Made by a program: the position numbers and the translations under genes. This document shows, piece by piece, positions 1 to 7,654 of a stretch of DNA of 64,000 nt; position 1 is the stretch's first letter; the number at the start of each line of letters is the position of its first letter. The notes beneath the pieces were generated by a model. The model worked only from the letters and a program-made list of their open reading frames with translations, did no database searches and had not been told where the DNA came from. Source of the DNA: Microbispora sp. H13382 (GTDB lineage Bacteria > Actinomycetota > Actinomycetes > Streptosporangiales > Streptosporangiaceae). The stretch is taken from contig NZ_JABBXA010000029.1 of the NCBI RefSeq assembly GCF_014161445.1, positions 24,856 to 88,855 on the forward strand, written 5' to 3'.

Positions 1-882
1 CTCGCCCCGGCCGTACGGCGACGGGTGGCCGAGCAGCGCCGCGAGGAGGACGGCCGCGTCGGGCCTGGCCTCCGGGTTCTTGTCGAGCGCCCGGGCCACC
101 AGGCCGCGCAGCGGCTCCCGCAGCGCCGTCAGATCCGGATCGGCGGCCAGGATGCGGTGCAGCAGGGCCGCGACCCCGGTCAGCGCCTGCCCCGGCGGGC
201 CGGGAGCGCCGCCGGGCACCGGCAGTGGCGTGGTCCCCCCGGCGAACGGCTCCCGGCCGGTGGCGGCGAACAGCGTCACCGCTCCCCAGGCCCAGATGTC
301 GACGGCGGGGCCACCCCGGGCACCGACCACGATCTCCGGGGCCATGAAGGCCGGTGTGCCGGCGACGTGCCCCGTCGTCGTCAGCGACATGTCGGCGGTC
401 CTGGCGATGCCGAAGTCGATGACCCTCGGGCCGTCCGGGCCGATCAGCACGTTGTCCGGTTTGAGGTCGCGATGGATCACCGACGCCTCGTGGATGGCGG
501 CCAGCGCCGTCGCGATGCCCGTGGCGAGGCGGTGCAGCTCCTCCGGCCCGTACGGCCCGCTCCGGGCGACCGCCGCGCGCAGGCTGGGCCCGGCGACGAA
601 CTCGCTCACGATGTACGGCCGGGGGCCCTCCAGGTCGGCGAAGATGACCCGGGCCGTGCAGAACGGCGCGACCCGGCGCGCCGCGGCGACCTCCTTGGCG
701 AACCGCGCCCGCGCCTGCTCGTCCTCCACCTCGCCCGCCGGGCGCAGGACCTTGACGGCGACCCGCTGCCCGGCCTCGTCGTACGCCTCGTAGACGACGC
801 CCTGCCCGCCCTCGCCCAGGCGGCCGGCGAGCCAGTAGCCGCCGAGCCTGCGCGGGTCGCCGGGGAGCAGGACGGTCGCCAT
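1..882 (-). CDS. Ser/Thr protein kinase, N-terminal part (cut by window edge)
   Basis: Hanks-type serine/threonine kinase read on the minus strand from an ATG at 882; 294 codons are open to base 1, so the C-terminus lies outside. Seen directly: glycine-rich loop (GRLGEGGQGVVYEAY) near residue 20, the VAVKVL lysine, catalytic loop HRDLKPDN, IDFGIAR in place of DFG, and a GTPAFMAPE activation segment. It therefore carries a complete set of catalytic residues and should phosphorylate Ser/Thr on partner proteins. Actinobacterial relatives usually continue into a membrane segment and an extracellular sensor or repeat domain, which cannot be seen here. No partner gene adjoins it; the next gene is an unrelated MarR regulator. 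Confidence 0.9.
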   Translation of the reverse strand, partial: MATVLLPGDPRRLGGYWLAGRLGEGGQGVVYEAYDEAGQRVAVKVLRPAGEVEDEQARARFAKEVAAARRVAPFCTARVIFADLEGPRPYIVSEFVAGPSLRAAVARSGPYGPEELHRLATGIATALAAIHEASVIHRDLKPDNVLIGPDGPRVIDFGIARTADMSLTTTGHVAGTPAFMAPEIVVGARGGPAVDIWAWGAVTLFAATGREPFAGGTTPLPVPGGAPGPPGQALTGVAALLHRILAADPDLTALREPLRGLVARALDKNPEARPDAAVLLAALLGHPSPYGRGE

Positions 883-991
883 CCGGACCTCCCGCCAGCC
901 GCGGACCGCTTGCCCCGATCGTGCTACGGGTGCCCGCCGCCGCCAAGACCGGACGGGTGATCGACACCTAGCCCCCGGGCGGCCGGCCGCC

Positions 992-1441
992 TCACCTGCG
1001 TTGGTGATGCGCGAGCAGCCGGGTGAGAAGGCGGGTCAAGGTCTGCCTGTCCTCGGCCGGAAGCGGTCCGAGCAGGTCGTCCTGCACCTTGTCCAGTGCC
1101 CGGTCCATACGTCGCAGTTGTTCCTCACCCGCCACGGTGAGGGCCACGATGTTGCGCCTGCGGTCCTCCGGGTCCGGCGTCCGCTCGACGAAACCCTGCC
1201 CGGCCAGCTGGTTGATCGCCGCCACCACGTCGCTGCGGTCCATGCTGCATCGGCGGCCGAGCTCGGCCTGACTGGCCACCCCGAACTCGTGCAGCGCGGC
1301 CAGGATCCGGTAGTGGTACCCGCGCGCGCCCACCTCGCCGAAGCCGTCGGACGCCAGCCGGTGGGCGTGCACCGCCAGCTGGGTGAGCAGCCAGCTCGGC
1401 TTCGCGGTCAGGCGTGCGGGTGTCTCCTCCACGTCAGCCAC
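992..1441 (-). CDS. MarR family transcriptional regulator
   Basis: About 149 aa with the MarR winged-helix layout: dimer helix, helix-turn-helix around SQAELGRRCSMDRSDVVAAI, then wing residues DPEDRRRNIV typical of the family. I take the GTG at 1441 as the start; an upstream TTG at 1459 is in frame but lies inside the operator repeats, and a GTG three codons further in is also possible. It is divergent from the epoxide hydrolase transcript, and three TTGG-N5-CCAA elements fill the gap, so repression of both itself and the hydrolase is the likely role. MarR proteins commonly respond to small phenolic or electrophilic ligands; the ligand here is unknown. Confidence 0.85.
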   Translation of the reverse strand: MADVEETPARLTAKPSWLLTQLAVHAHRLASDGFGEVGARGYHYRILAALHEFGVASQAELGRRCSMDRSDVVAAINQLAGQGFVERTPDPEDRRRNIVALTVAGEEQLRRMDRALDKVQDDLLGPLPAEDRQTLTRLLTRLLAHHQRR

Positions 1442-1450
1442 CCTACATTG

Positions 1451-1506
1451 TTGGCGCAACCAATGAATCCATGTATGGTTGGCGCTACCAACATTGGCAA
1501 CGCCAA
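1451..1506. promoter_or_regulatory. Triple MarR-type operator
   Basis: Three copies of TTGG-N5-CCAA lie at 1451-1463, 1479-1491 and 1494-1506. The first two share the core TTGGCGCWACCAA; the third has CAACG as spacer. They fill the gap between the marR start and the first downstream ATG on the plus strand, the usual place for an autoregulated MarR operator. The copies are seen in the sequence; MarR binding is inferred. Confidence 0.65.
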
Positions 1507-1521
1507 CAAAAAGAGGCCGTC

Positions 1522-1647
1522 ATGTCCACGGACAGTCTGATCGCCGACCGCATCGAATCTGTCCACCGGCGAACGATCTCCCGAGACCAGACGCCGGCCG
1601 TCCGGACGGCCGGGCGCACGACGAATCCCCTGGAGTCAGCAGCATGA
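1522..1647 (+). CDS. Possible 41-aa coupling/leader ORF before epoxide hydrolase
   Basis: ATG at 1522 follows an AAGAGG ribosome-binding-like stretch, and the 41-codon frame stops in an ATGA overlap with the epoxide hydrolase start. The peptide (begins MSTDSLIADRIESV) has no domain I recognise, no membrane segment and no cysteine. It may be a real small gene translationally coupled to the hydrolase, or only the translated leader of its mRNA. The good RBS and 4-nt overlap support translation; nothing supports a function. Confidence 0.4.
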   Translation: MSTDSLIADRIESVHRRTISRDQTPAVRTAGRTTNPLESAA

Positions 1648-2756
1648 TCAAGCCGTTCCGCATCGACATTCCCCAGGCCGACCTCGACGACCTGCGAGAC
1701 CGGCTCACCCGCACCCGCTGGCCCAACGAGGTCGCCGACGCCGGATGGGACTACGGCTTCCCGCTGGCGCGGCTCAGAGAACTGGCCGAACACTGGCGCA
1801 CCGGCTACGACTGGCGCGAGCACGAGGCCCAGCTCAACGAGCTGCCGCACTTCATGACGGAGATCGACGGCCAGAGCATCCACTTCGTCCACGTCCGGTC
1901 GCCGAAGCCGGACGCGCTCGCGCTGATCCTCACGCACGGCTGGCCCGGCTCGTTCCTGGAGTTCCTCGACGTCATCGAGCCGCTGTCGCGCGACTTCCAC
2001 CTGGTGATCCCGTCCATCCCCGGGTACGGCTTCTCCGGGCCGACCCACGAGCGCGGCTGGGACATCGTCCGGGTCGCGCGGGCCTGGGCCGAACTGATGC
2101 GCCGTCTCGGGTACGAGCGCTACGGCGCGCAGGGTGGCGACTTCGGCTCGGGCATCTCACTGGCGCTCGGCGCGGTGGCGCCCGGGCAGGTCGTCGGGGT
2201 GCACGTCAACTACCTGCCGACCCGGCCGGACCCGGACGCCGGCATCGAACTGTCCGAAACGGAGGAAGCCCGGCTGGACAAGGTGCGGCAGCTGATGGCC
2301 AACCGCCCGCCGTACCAGGCTCTGCAGGCCACCACCCCGCAGACCATCGGCTACGCGCTGACCGACTCGCCGGTCGGCCAGCTGGCCTGGATCGCCGAGC
2401 GCTTCGCGCAGTGGACCGACCCTCGCTCGCGGATCAGCGACGAGCGGGTGCTCACCGACGTCTCGCTGTACTGGCTCACCGCCACCGCGGCCTCCTCGGC
2501 GCGGCTGCACCGCGACGCCCCGCGGCGGACCGAGCCGTGCCCGGTGCCGGTCGGAGTGGCGGTGTTCGCGCACGACATCACGCAGTCGGTGCGGCCGCTG
2601 GCCGAGCGGCTGTACGACATCAGGCACTGGTCGGAGTTCGAGCGCGGCGGCCACTTCGCCGCGATGGAGGTGCCGGAACTGCTCGCCGAGGACGTCCGCG
2701 ACTTCTTCCTCACCTACGACGCCCCGCTCGCCACACGTCGGGGAGACGGTCAGTAG
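1644..2756 (+). CDS. Epoxide hydrolase family protein (alpha/beta hydrolase)
   Basis: 370 aa. The N-terminal EHN domain (IDIPQADLDDLRDRLTRTRWP) precedes an alpha/beta-hydrolase core with the oxyanion-hole motif HGWPGS, the nucleophile motif GGDFGS (Asp) and a C-terminal GGHFAAME His, matching microsomal-type epoxide hydrolases of usual length. It should open epoxides to diols via an Asp-ester intermediate. Start chosen at ATG 1644 because the EHN domain begins at once; the frame is open further upstream through the operator. It overlaps the convergent tautomerase gene by 7 nt at the 3' end and is probably controlled by the divergent MarR. The natural substrate cannot be told from the sequence. 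Confidence 0.9.
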   Translation: MIKPFRIDIPQADLDDLRDRLTRTRWPNEVADAGWDYGFPLARLRELAEHWRTGYDWREHEAQLNELPHFMTEIDGQSIHFVHVRSPKPDALALILTHGWPGSFLEFLDVIEPLSRDFHLVIPSIPGYGFSGPTHERGWDIVRVARAWAELMRRLGYERYGAQGGDFGSGISLALGAVAPGQVVGVHVNYLPTRPDPDAGIELSETEEARLDKVRQLMANRPPYQALQATTPQTIGYALTDSPVGQLAWIAERFAQWTDPRSRISDERVLTDVSLYWLTATAASSARLHRDAPRRTEPCPVPVGVAVFAHDITQSVRPLAERLYDIRHWSEFERGGHFAAMEVPELLAEDVRDFFLTYDAPLATRRGDGQ

Positions 2757-3175
2757 GGAGAGGCCGAGTTGCGCTCCGCCCAGAGCCTCTCGGCGTCGGA
2801 GCCCGCCGGAGGCGGCGCGATCCCGTTGATCATCCAGAGGTCCTCACTGGTCTCGTCGACATGGAACTCCCAATGCAGTCCCGCGTGCCGTTCGAGGTGG
2901 GGCCGCAGCATGCCCTCGATCCATCGGGCGGTCCGTCGCCGGCTCTCCCGGTCCGGGTTGCGGCGGGCGATGTGGTCGATGACGATGCGGACCCCGGCCG
3001 GGGTGGGCTCCCCGCCGACGTGGAAATCCTCGGGCCGGGTCTGGTGGAACAGGGTGACCACGTAGAACCGGGGCAGCCCGACCTGTTCGTAGTGGTCGGT
3101 GATGCGGGAGGCGAGCCGGTGCTTCTCCTCGTCGGTGAAGATCCCGGGCGTGTGATGAATGCTCCACAGCGGCAT
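2750..3175 (-). CDS. Tautomerase-like small protein (putative oxalocrotonate tautomerase family)
   Basis: 141 aa, beginning Met-Pro so that removal of Met would expose the catalytic N-terminal proline of the tautomerase superfamily. The rest (SRITDHYEQVGLPRFYVVTLFHQ; later RRTARWIEGMLRPHLE) resembles the Tautomerase_3 family, whose fungal and actinobacterial members have cis-CaaD-like or unknown activity. It lies just downstream of the SDR gene on the same strand (30-nt gap) and could share its HxlR-controlled transcript. Substrate unknown; family membership fairly secure, exact reaction not. Confidence 0.75.
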   Translation of the reverse strand: MPLWSIHHTPGIFTDEEKHRLASRITDHYEQVGLPRFYVVTLFHQTRPEDFHVGGEPTPAGVRIVIDHIARRNPDRESRRRTARWIEGMLRPHLERHAGLHWEFHVDETSEDLWMINGIAPPPAGSDAERLWAERNSASPY

Positions 3176-3204
3176 AGCGGTTCCGTACTCCTCGAGATGC
3201 GGCG

Positions 3205-3906
3205 TCAGCGGGCGGCGGAGAAGGTCAGGCGCTCAACGGGGCCGGACAGCGCCGCCTTGGCGGCGATGGACGCGTCGTCGGCGAGCACCTCCACGTCCCC
3301 GGCCTCCAGACCGTCGACGATGCGCGCGGCCACCTCGGCCGGCGTCGCCTTCGGCGCCTCGACGGCGGAGACCATGTCGGTGTCGATGAACCCCGCGTGC
3401 ACGCCGACGACCTGGGTGTTCTGGCGCGCCAGTTCCAGCCTGAGGGAGTTCGTGAGGGACCACGCCGCCGCCTTGGACGCCCCGTAGGCCCCGCTGCCGG
3501 CCAGCCAGGACAGCGCGGAGTGCATGTTCACCAGCGCGCCCCCGCCGTTCGCGGCCAGGATCGGCGCGAACGCCCGGGCCACCCGCAGCGGCCCGAAGAC
3601 GTTGACGTCGAACGTCACGGTGGCGCGTTCGAGGTCACCCGTCAGCAGCGGGGCCGGCAGCAGGATCCCGGCGTTGTTGAACACGATCTCGGCGTCGGCG
3701 GCGGCCCCCGCGAGGGCGGCGACCGACGCCGCCGAGCCGACCTCCAGCTCGGCGGTGACCACCTCCGGACGGTCGTCGGTGTACGCGGAGCGCGCCGTCG
3801 AGTACACCTTCCGCGCCCCGCGCGCCAGCACCTCGTCGACCAGCGCCGCGCCGAGACCACGCCGGCCCCCGGTCACCACGACCACCCTGCCCGCTACTGC
3901 GACCAC
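3205..3906 (-). CDS. SDR family NAD(P)-dependent oxidoreductase
   Basis: 233 aa classical short-chain dehydrogenase: cofactor motif TGGRRGLGAAL near residue 12, NNAG near residue 75, and active site S-x-Y-x3-K (HSALSW, YGASK) around residues 135-150. The cofactor-loop arginines suggest NADPH preference. It is divergent from an HxlR regulator, and the shared gap carries two identical-architecture palindromes, a classic arrangement for HxlR control of an oxidoreductase responding to reactive aldehydes or quinones. The tautomerase-like gene follows on the same strand. Confidence 0.88.
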   Translation of the reverse strand: MVAVAGRVVVVTGGRRGLGAALVDEVLARGARKVYSTARSAYTDDRPEVVTAELEVGSAASVAALAGAAADAEIVFNNAGILLPAPLLTGDLERATVTFDVNVFGPLRVARAFAPILAANGGGALVNMHSALSWLAGSGAYGASKAAAWSLTNSLRLELARQNTQVVGVHAGFIDTDMVSAVEAPKATPAEVAARIVDGLEAGDVEVLADDASIAAKAALSGPVERLTFSAAR

Positions 3907-3922
3907 GACATCTCCCCCTGAG

Positions 3923-3979
3923 TAACGACCTCGTTAGTGAGAGGATTGAATCACGCCACGCTGGATAACGCAAGCGTTA
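3923..3979. promoter_or_regulatory. Paired HxlR-type operators
   Basis: Two copies of TAACG-N4-CGTTA at 3923-3936 and 3966-3979, centres 43 bp apart (about four helical turns). The second is a perfect palindrome, TAACGCAAGCGTTA. They lie between the divergent SDR and HxlR genes. The copies are seen directly; binding by the HxlR protein is inferred from position. Confidence 0.65.
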
Positions 3980-3999
3980 GTTACAATGACGGGGTGGCG

Positions 4000-4482
4000 A
4001 TGAGATTCGAAGAACGACTGAGCGACCGGGACGCATGGTCGATCGGCGAGGGATGCTCGGCAGGGCGGGTGCTGGACCTGCTCAGCACCAAGACGGTGTT
4101 CCTGGTGGTCCGCGAATGCTTCTACGGCACGACCAGGTTCGACGACTTCGTGACGCGGACCGGGACCTCGGCGCCCGCGGTGTCGCGGGCGCTCAAACAG
4201 CTGAAGGCCGCGGGCATCGTCGCATCCGTTGTCTACCGGGAGCCGGGGAGCCGGGCCCGCGACGAGTACCGGCTGACCGAGGCCGGGGAGGACCTGCTGC
4301 CGGTGTTCCTGTCGCTCCTGCAGTGGGGTGACAGGTACCTGCAGGACGGCCGCCCGCCCCTGTCGTTCGTCGAGGCCGGTTCGGGCCGTCCGATACAGGT
4401 CCGCGTGACCGCCGACCCGGCGCCGGAGACGACGTGCGACGACATCGAGATCCGGCTGAACCCCGCCTGGCGGCGCGATTAG
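4000..4482 (+). CDS. HxlR family transcriptional regulator
   Basis: 160 aa with an HxlR winged helix: GEGCSAGRVLDLLSTKTVFLVVRECFYGTTRFDDF, then the recognition region SAPAVSRALKQLKAAGIV, a wing, and TEAGEDLLPVFLSLLQWGDRYL. Two cysteines in the N-terminal third (GEGC and REC) are worth noting because several HxlR proteins sense electrophiles or oxidants through cysteine. Start set at ATG 4000; a GTG at 3994 is equally possible. Divergent from the SDR, with the paired TAACG-N4-CGTTA sites between them. Confidence 0.85.
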   Translation: MRFEERLSDRDAWSIGEGCSAGRVLDLLSTKTVFLVVRECFYGTTRFDDFVTRTGTSAPAVSRALKQLKAAGIVASVVYREPGSRARDEYRLTEAGEDLLPVFLSLLQWGDRYLQDGRPPLSFVEAGSGRPIQVRVTADPAPETTCDDIEIRLNPAWRRD

Positions 4483-4488
4483 GCGCTG

Positions 4489-5475
4489 TCACTCGGACAT
4501 ACGGGCAGCCGTCTCGACGAGCCGGTTGGCGTAGCCCCACTCGTTGTCGTACCAGCCGAAGACCTTGACCAGTTCGCCGTCCGCCTGGGTGAGCGCGGAG
4601 TCGAACACGCAGGACGCGGGGTCGCCCACGATGTCGCGGGACACGATCGGGTCGGTGCTGTAGCGCAGCACGCCCTTCAGTTCCCGGTCGGCGGCGTCGG
4701 CGAAGGCCCGGTTGACCTCCCGCACCCCGGCCGGGCGAGACAGCACCACCGCGAGGTCGGTGAGCGAGCCGTCCTCGACCGGGACGCGCAGCGCGACGCC
4801 GTCCAGCCGGCCCGCGAGCTCGGGCAGCACCTCGCCTACCATCCGAGCGGCCCCGGTCGTGGTCGGGACGATGTTCACGGCGGCCGAGCGGGCCCTGCGG
4901 GGGTCCTTGTGCGGGGCGTCCAGCAGCCGCTGATCGCCGGTGTACGCGTGCACGGTCGTCATGAAGCCGTGGACGACGCCGAAGTTCTCGTGCAGCACCT
5001 TCACCATCGGGGCCACGCAGTTGGTGGTACAGGAGGCCATCGAGACGATCTCGTGGCGGCGGGGGTCGTACGCCGCGTCGTTGACGCCGGGGACGATCGT
5101 GACGTCCACGCTCTTGCCGGGCGCGGAGATGAGCACGCGGCGGGCGCCGCCCTTCAGGTGGCGGGCCGCGTCGTCCCGGGTGCGGAACCTGCCGGTGGCC
5201 TCGATCACCAGGTCGGCGCCGTAGGCGGCCCAGTCGATGTGCGCCGGGTCGCTGTGCGCGGTGACCGGGATGCTGCGGCCGTCCACGTCGATGGAGGAGG
5301 CACCCGCGGTCACCGGAACGCCGAGGGGGCCGTGCGTGGAGTCGAACCTGAGCAGATGGGCGAGCGTCACCGCGTCCGCGAGGTCGTTGATCGCGACGAC
5401 CTCGATGCCCATGGGCAGCGCGCGGCGCAGCACGGCCCTGCCGATCCTGCCGAATCCGTTGATGCCGATTCTCAT
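4489..5475 (-). CDS. gap: Glyceraldehyde-3-phosphate dehydrogenase
   Basis: 328 aa, full length. NAD-binding NGFGRIGR at residue 7, catalytic SMASCTTNC with Cys149 (classical numbering), and the C-terminal YDNEWGYANRLVE signature. Converts glyceraldehyde 3-phosphate, NAD and phosphate to 1,3-bisphosphoglycerate in the cytosol. The ATG at 5475 is preceded by a GGAGG-type RBS, so I prefer it to an in-frame start 6 codons upstream. It stands alone rather than in a gap-pgk-tpi operon, so it may be a second, non-housekeeping copy; the upstream gap shared with the CBS-BON gene holds a DosR-like box. Confidence 0.93.
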   Translation of the reverse strand: MRIGINGFGRIGRAVLRRALPMGIEVVAINDLADAVTLAHLLRFDSTHGPLGVPVTAGASSIDVDGRSIPVTAHSDPAHIDWAAYGADLVIEATGRFRTRDDAARHLKGGARRVLISAPGKSVDVTIVPGVNDAAYDPRRHEIVSMASCTTNCVAPMVKVLHENFGVVHGFMTTVHAYTGDQRLLDAPHKDPRRARSAAVNIVPTTTGAARMVGEVLPELAGRLDGVALRVPVEDGSLTDLAVVLSRPAGVREVNRAFADAADRELKGVLRYSTDPIVSRDIVGDPASCVFDSALTQADGELVKVFGWYDNEWGYANRLVETAARMSE

Positions 5476-5535
5476 GGTGATCCTCCTCAGCACTGGCTGT
5501 GCCGCAATCGTCCGCCCCTGCCGGAAGCGGTCGTA

Positions 5536-5549
5536 GGGGCCTAAGTGCC
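5536..5549. promoter_or_regulatory. DosR/DevR-like box upstream of CBS-BON gene
   Basis: The 14-mer GGGGCCTAAGTGCC matches 11 of 14 positions of the published DosR core GGGACTTWAGTCCC. It is about 100 bp upstream of the CBS-BON start and 60 bp upstream of gap. CBS-domain proteins are typical DosR-regulon members in mycobacteria; that the same system works here is inferred. Confidence 0.35.
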
Positions 5550-5649
5550 GCGGGCAGAGGCGTAACTGCCTTCACACGTGGGTCTTCCGCCTCTCCATCC
5601 GCGCGGGGTGACGGCAGTGGGATGGAGGCGCTGTCAGGAGGAGGAAGAG

Positions 5650-6351
5650 ATGCGTGTGAAGGTCGCCGAGGTCATGGCCCGCGACGTCCCGGTGGTGGAG
5701 GGCGACACGCCGTTCAAGACGGTCGCCCAGGCGCTGATCGCGGCGGACGTCGGAGCCGTTCCCGTGGTGGACGCCCAGGGCCGGGTCATGGGCGTCGTCA
5801 CGGACGCGGACCTGCTGCTCAAGGAGGAGTTCAAGGACCAGTACGCCCACGAGGGCTACCGGCCGCCGCTGCGGGCCCGGCTGCGCCACCTGTTCGGCCG
5901 GGAAGGACGCGGCGGCCGCGCGAAGTCGCGCGGCGACACCGCCGCCGAGCTGATGACCACGCCCGCCGTCACGATCGGCCCGGGGACGGCGGTGGTGTTC
6001 GCCATCCGGCTCATGGACGAGCACGGCGTCGCGCACCTGCCGGTCGTCGGGACCGACGGCGCCCTGGAGGGCATGGTCGGCCGGCACGACCTGCTGCGGG
6101 TCTTCACCCGCCCGGACGCCGACATCGCCCACGAGATCACGACCGACATCCTCGGCCGCTCCCTCTTCCGGGACATGAGCATGGTCGACGTGACGGTCGA
6201 CCAGGGCGTCGTGACGCTGGCCGGCCGTCTACGCCGGCGCAGCGACGCTCTGACGGCCGCCCGGCTGGCGCGCGGAGTCAACGGTGTCGTCGACGTGGTC
6301 GACCGGCTGGAGTGGGAGGAGGACGACACCCACACCTGGCGCCACCGCTGA
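5650..6351 (+). CDS. CBS-domain and BON-domain protein
   Basis: 233 aa. A CBS pair spans residues 8-60 (VAEVMARDVPVVEGDTPF, VVDAQGRVMGVVTDADLL) and about 100-155 (ELMTTPAVTIGPGT, GMVGRHDLLRVF), followed by a BON domain (about 165-225: DVTVDQGVVTLAGRLRRRSD, VDVVDRLEW). CBS pairs usually bind adenosine nucleotides, while BON domains bind phospholipid or hydrophobic ligands; CBS-BON fusions are common in actinobacterial stress and hypoxia loci. Start at ATG 5650 after a strong AGGAGGAGG-type RBS. Neighbours (USP remnant, DoxX-like protein, DosR-like boxes) fit a hypoxia or redox-stress role, which is inference. Confidence 0.85.
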   Translation: MRVKVAEVMARDVPVVEGDTPFKTVAQALIAADVGAVPVVDAQGRVMGVVTDADLLLKEEFKDQYAHEGYRPPLRARLRHLFGREGRGGRAKSRGDTAAELMTTPAVTIGPGTAVVFAIRLMDEHGVAHLPVVGTDGALEGMVGRHDLLRVFTRPDADIAHEITTDILGRSLFRDMSMVDVTVDQGVVTLAGRLRRRSDALTAARLARGVNGVVDVVDRLEWEEDDTHTWRHR

Positions 6352-6439
6352 CGCATCCCCTGCCCGGTGCCGGCTGCGCGGCTCAGCCGGCCGGCCCGGG
6401 CGGTGAGCGTTCCGCCTCCGCCGTGATGGCGCTTCGCGC

Positions 6440-6825
6440 TCGGGCACGGTCTGCTCCTCCTGGGCCCGCCGCACCTCGTCGATCCCGTAGGAGATCTCCG
6501 GCGCGTACGCGTGCACCGGCAACTGCCACGCGTACAGGACCAGCAGACGGCATCCACGCGACCGCGCCTCCTCGAACGCGTAGGTCAACGCGGCCTCCGC
6601 CTCGGCGGAGCCGTCGGCACCGGCCACGATCAGCTCGTGCGGCGCCGACACCTCAGGCCGCACCACCACGAACGGGACCGGAACCTGACCGGCGAGATGC
6701 GTGCCGACCGAGCCGAGCAGCATGCCGGCGAACCCGCCGTGACCCCTGCTGCCGACCACGAGCTCCACGCCACCGGCGGCCTCCCGGCGCAGCACCGTGA
6801 CCGGCCCGCCTGGGCCGAAGGTCCC
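6440..6825 (-). pseudogene. Universal stress protein remnant (both ends lost)
   Basis: On the minus strand a frame encodes the end of a first USP domain (LREAAGG-type helix lost upstream, then VELVVGSRGHGGFAGMLLGS and VPFVVVRPE) joined to the start of a second USP domain (ELIVAGADGSAEAEAALTYAFEEA, ending near EEQTVPE). The usual N-terminal 90 residues and the last half of domain 2 are absent, and the frame then runs antisense into the CBS-BON gene. A tandem-USP gene of about 290 aa has thus lost both ends. Its former 5' end now overlaps the promoter region of the DoxX gene. Confidence 0.7.
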
Positions 6826-6846
6826 ACGATCATGGGACTTCGGGGC
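6812..6846. promoter_or_regulatory. Tandem DosR/DevR-like boxes upstream of DoxX gene
   Basis: GGGCCGAAGGTCCC at 6812-6825 (minus strand reads GGGACCTTCGGCCC) matches 11 of 14 core positions of the DosR box; GGGACTTCGGGGC at 6834-6846 is a second, weaker copy whose first seven bases are perfect. Centres are about 22 bp apart, two helical turns. The half-sites also form an inverted repeat GTCCCA-N6-TGGGAC. They lie roughly 110 bp before the DoxX start. Confidence 0.4.
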
Positions 6847-6950
6847 GGTCGCGGCGTGCCGTACGGCTCCTGCGGCAGGGCCGCTGATCGCGGTTTGCTT
6901 GAGGTGTCAAAGACAGAGCAAAGACGCGAACACGTTGAAAGGGGCCGGTC

Positions 6951-7529
6951 ATGGCCACCATCGAGAGGCGCAACCAGAGGACTCACCTCGACGCCGCCAC
7001 CACCGCGCCCCGGACGACCCCCGCCACTGCGCCCCGGACGACCGCCGGCCCCGCCCGGTACGCCTGGGCCGCCGCCCGCATCGCCATCGGCTGGGTGTTC
7101 CTGTGGGCCTTCCTGGACAAGACCTTCGGCTTCGGCTTCGCCACCCCCGCCGCCAAGGCCTGGATCAACGGCGGCAGCCCCACCACCGGCTTCCTCAAAG
7201 GCACCGCCGACAACACCTTCGGCGACCTGTTCAACACCCTCGCCGGACAACCCTGGGTCGACTGGCTGTTCATGACCGGCCTGGCCGGCATCGGCACCGC
7301 CCTCATCCTCGGCATCGGCATGCGCATCGCCGCCACCACCGGCACCCTGCTCCTGCTCCTGATGTGGGCCGCCGAACTCCCCCTCACCACCAACCCCTTC
7401 ATGGACGAGCACATCGTCTACGCCATCGTCCTGATCGGCCTGACCCTCGCCGGCGCCGGCACCACCCTCGGACTCGGCACGACCTGGACCAACACCACCC
7501 TGGTCCGCCGCCTCCCGATCCTCAAGTAA
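6951..7529 (+). CDS. DoxX-like membrane protein
   Basis: 192 aa with four predicted membrane segments (about residues 42-58, 103-123, 127-145, 155-172) and a conserved-looking FLWAFLDKTFGFGFAT stretch, typical of DoxX/thiosulfate:quinone oxidoreductase-small-subunit-like proteins of actinobacteria. The N-terminal 30 residues are a low-complexity Ala/Thr/Pro tail with a duplicated APRTT motif. DoxX-family proteins are linked to redox or sulfur stress at the membrane; no enzymatic activity can be assigned. Start ATG 6951 follows a GAAAGGGG RBS. A strong terminator follows the gene. Confidence 0.75.
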   Translation: MATIERRNQRTHLDAATTAPRTTPATAPRTTAGPARYAWAAARIAIGWVFLWAFLDKTFGFGFATPAAKAWINGGSPTTGFLKGTADNTFGDLFNTLAGQPWVDWLFMTGLAGIGTALILGIGMRIAATTGTLLLLLMWAAELPLTTNPFMDEHIVYAIVLIGLTLAGAGTTLGLGTTWTNTTLVRRLPILK

Positions 7530-7557
7530 CCCCGCCGGGTCTCACGGCCCATCGACT

Positions 7558-7593
7558 CCAGTGCCCGCCCCGGCTGCCGGGGGCGGGCACTGG
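7558..7593 (+). terminator. Intrinsic-type terminator after DoxX gene
   Basis: Perfect 14-bp stem, CCAGTGCCCGCCCC (7558-7571) with its complement at 7580-7593, 8-nt loop, no T-run, as is usual in high-GC actinobacteria. It sits between the convergent DoxX gene and the amino-acid ABC operon and could serve both. Confidence 0.8.
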
Positions 7594-7654
7594 CATGTCT
7601 CCGGGACGGAACCCGCACCTGAAGAAGAACCTCGCTTCCGGCGCGCCGGGGAAC

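Noticed and set aside
6230..6440. Continuation of the USP frame into the CBS-BON gene as a full-length USP
   Set aside because: Sequence past EEQTVPE loses all USP resemblance and is antisense to a supported gene.
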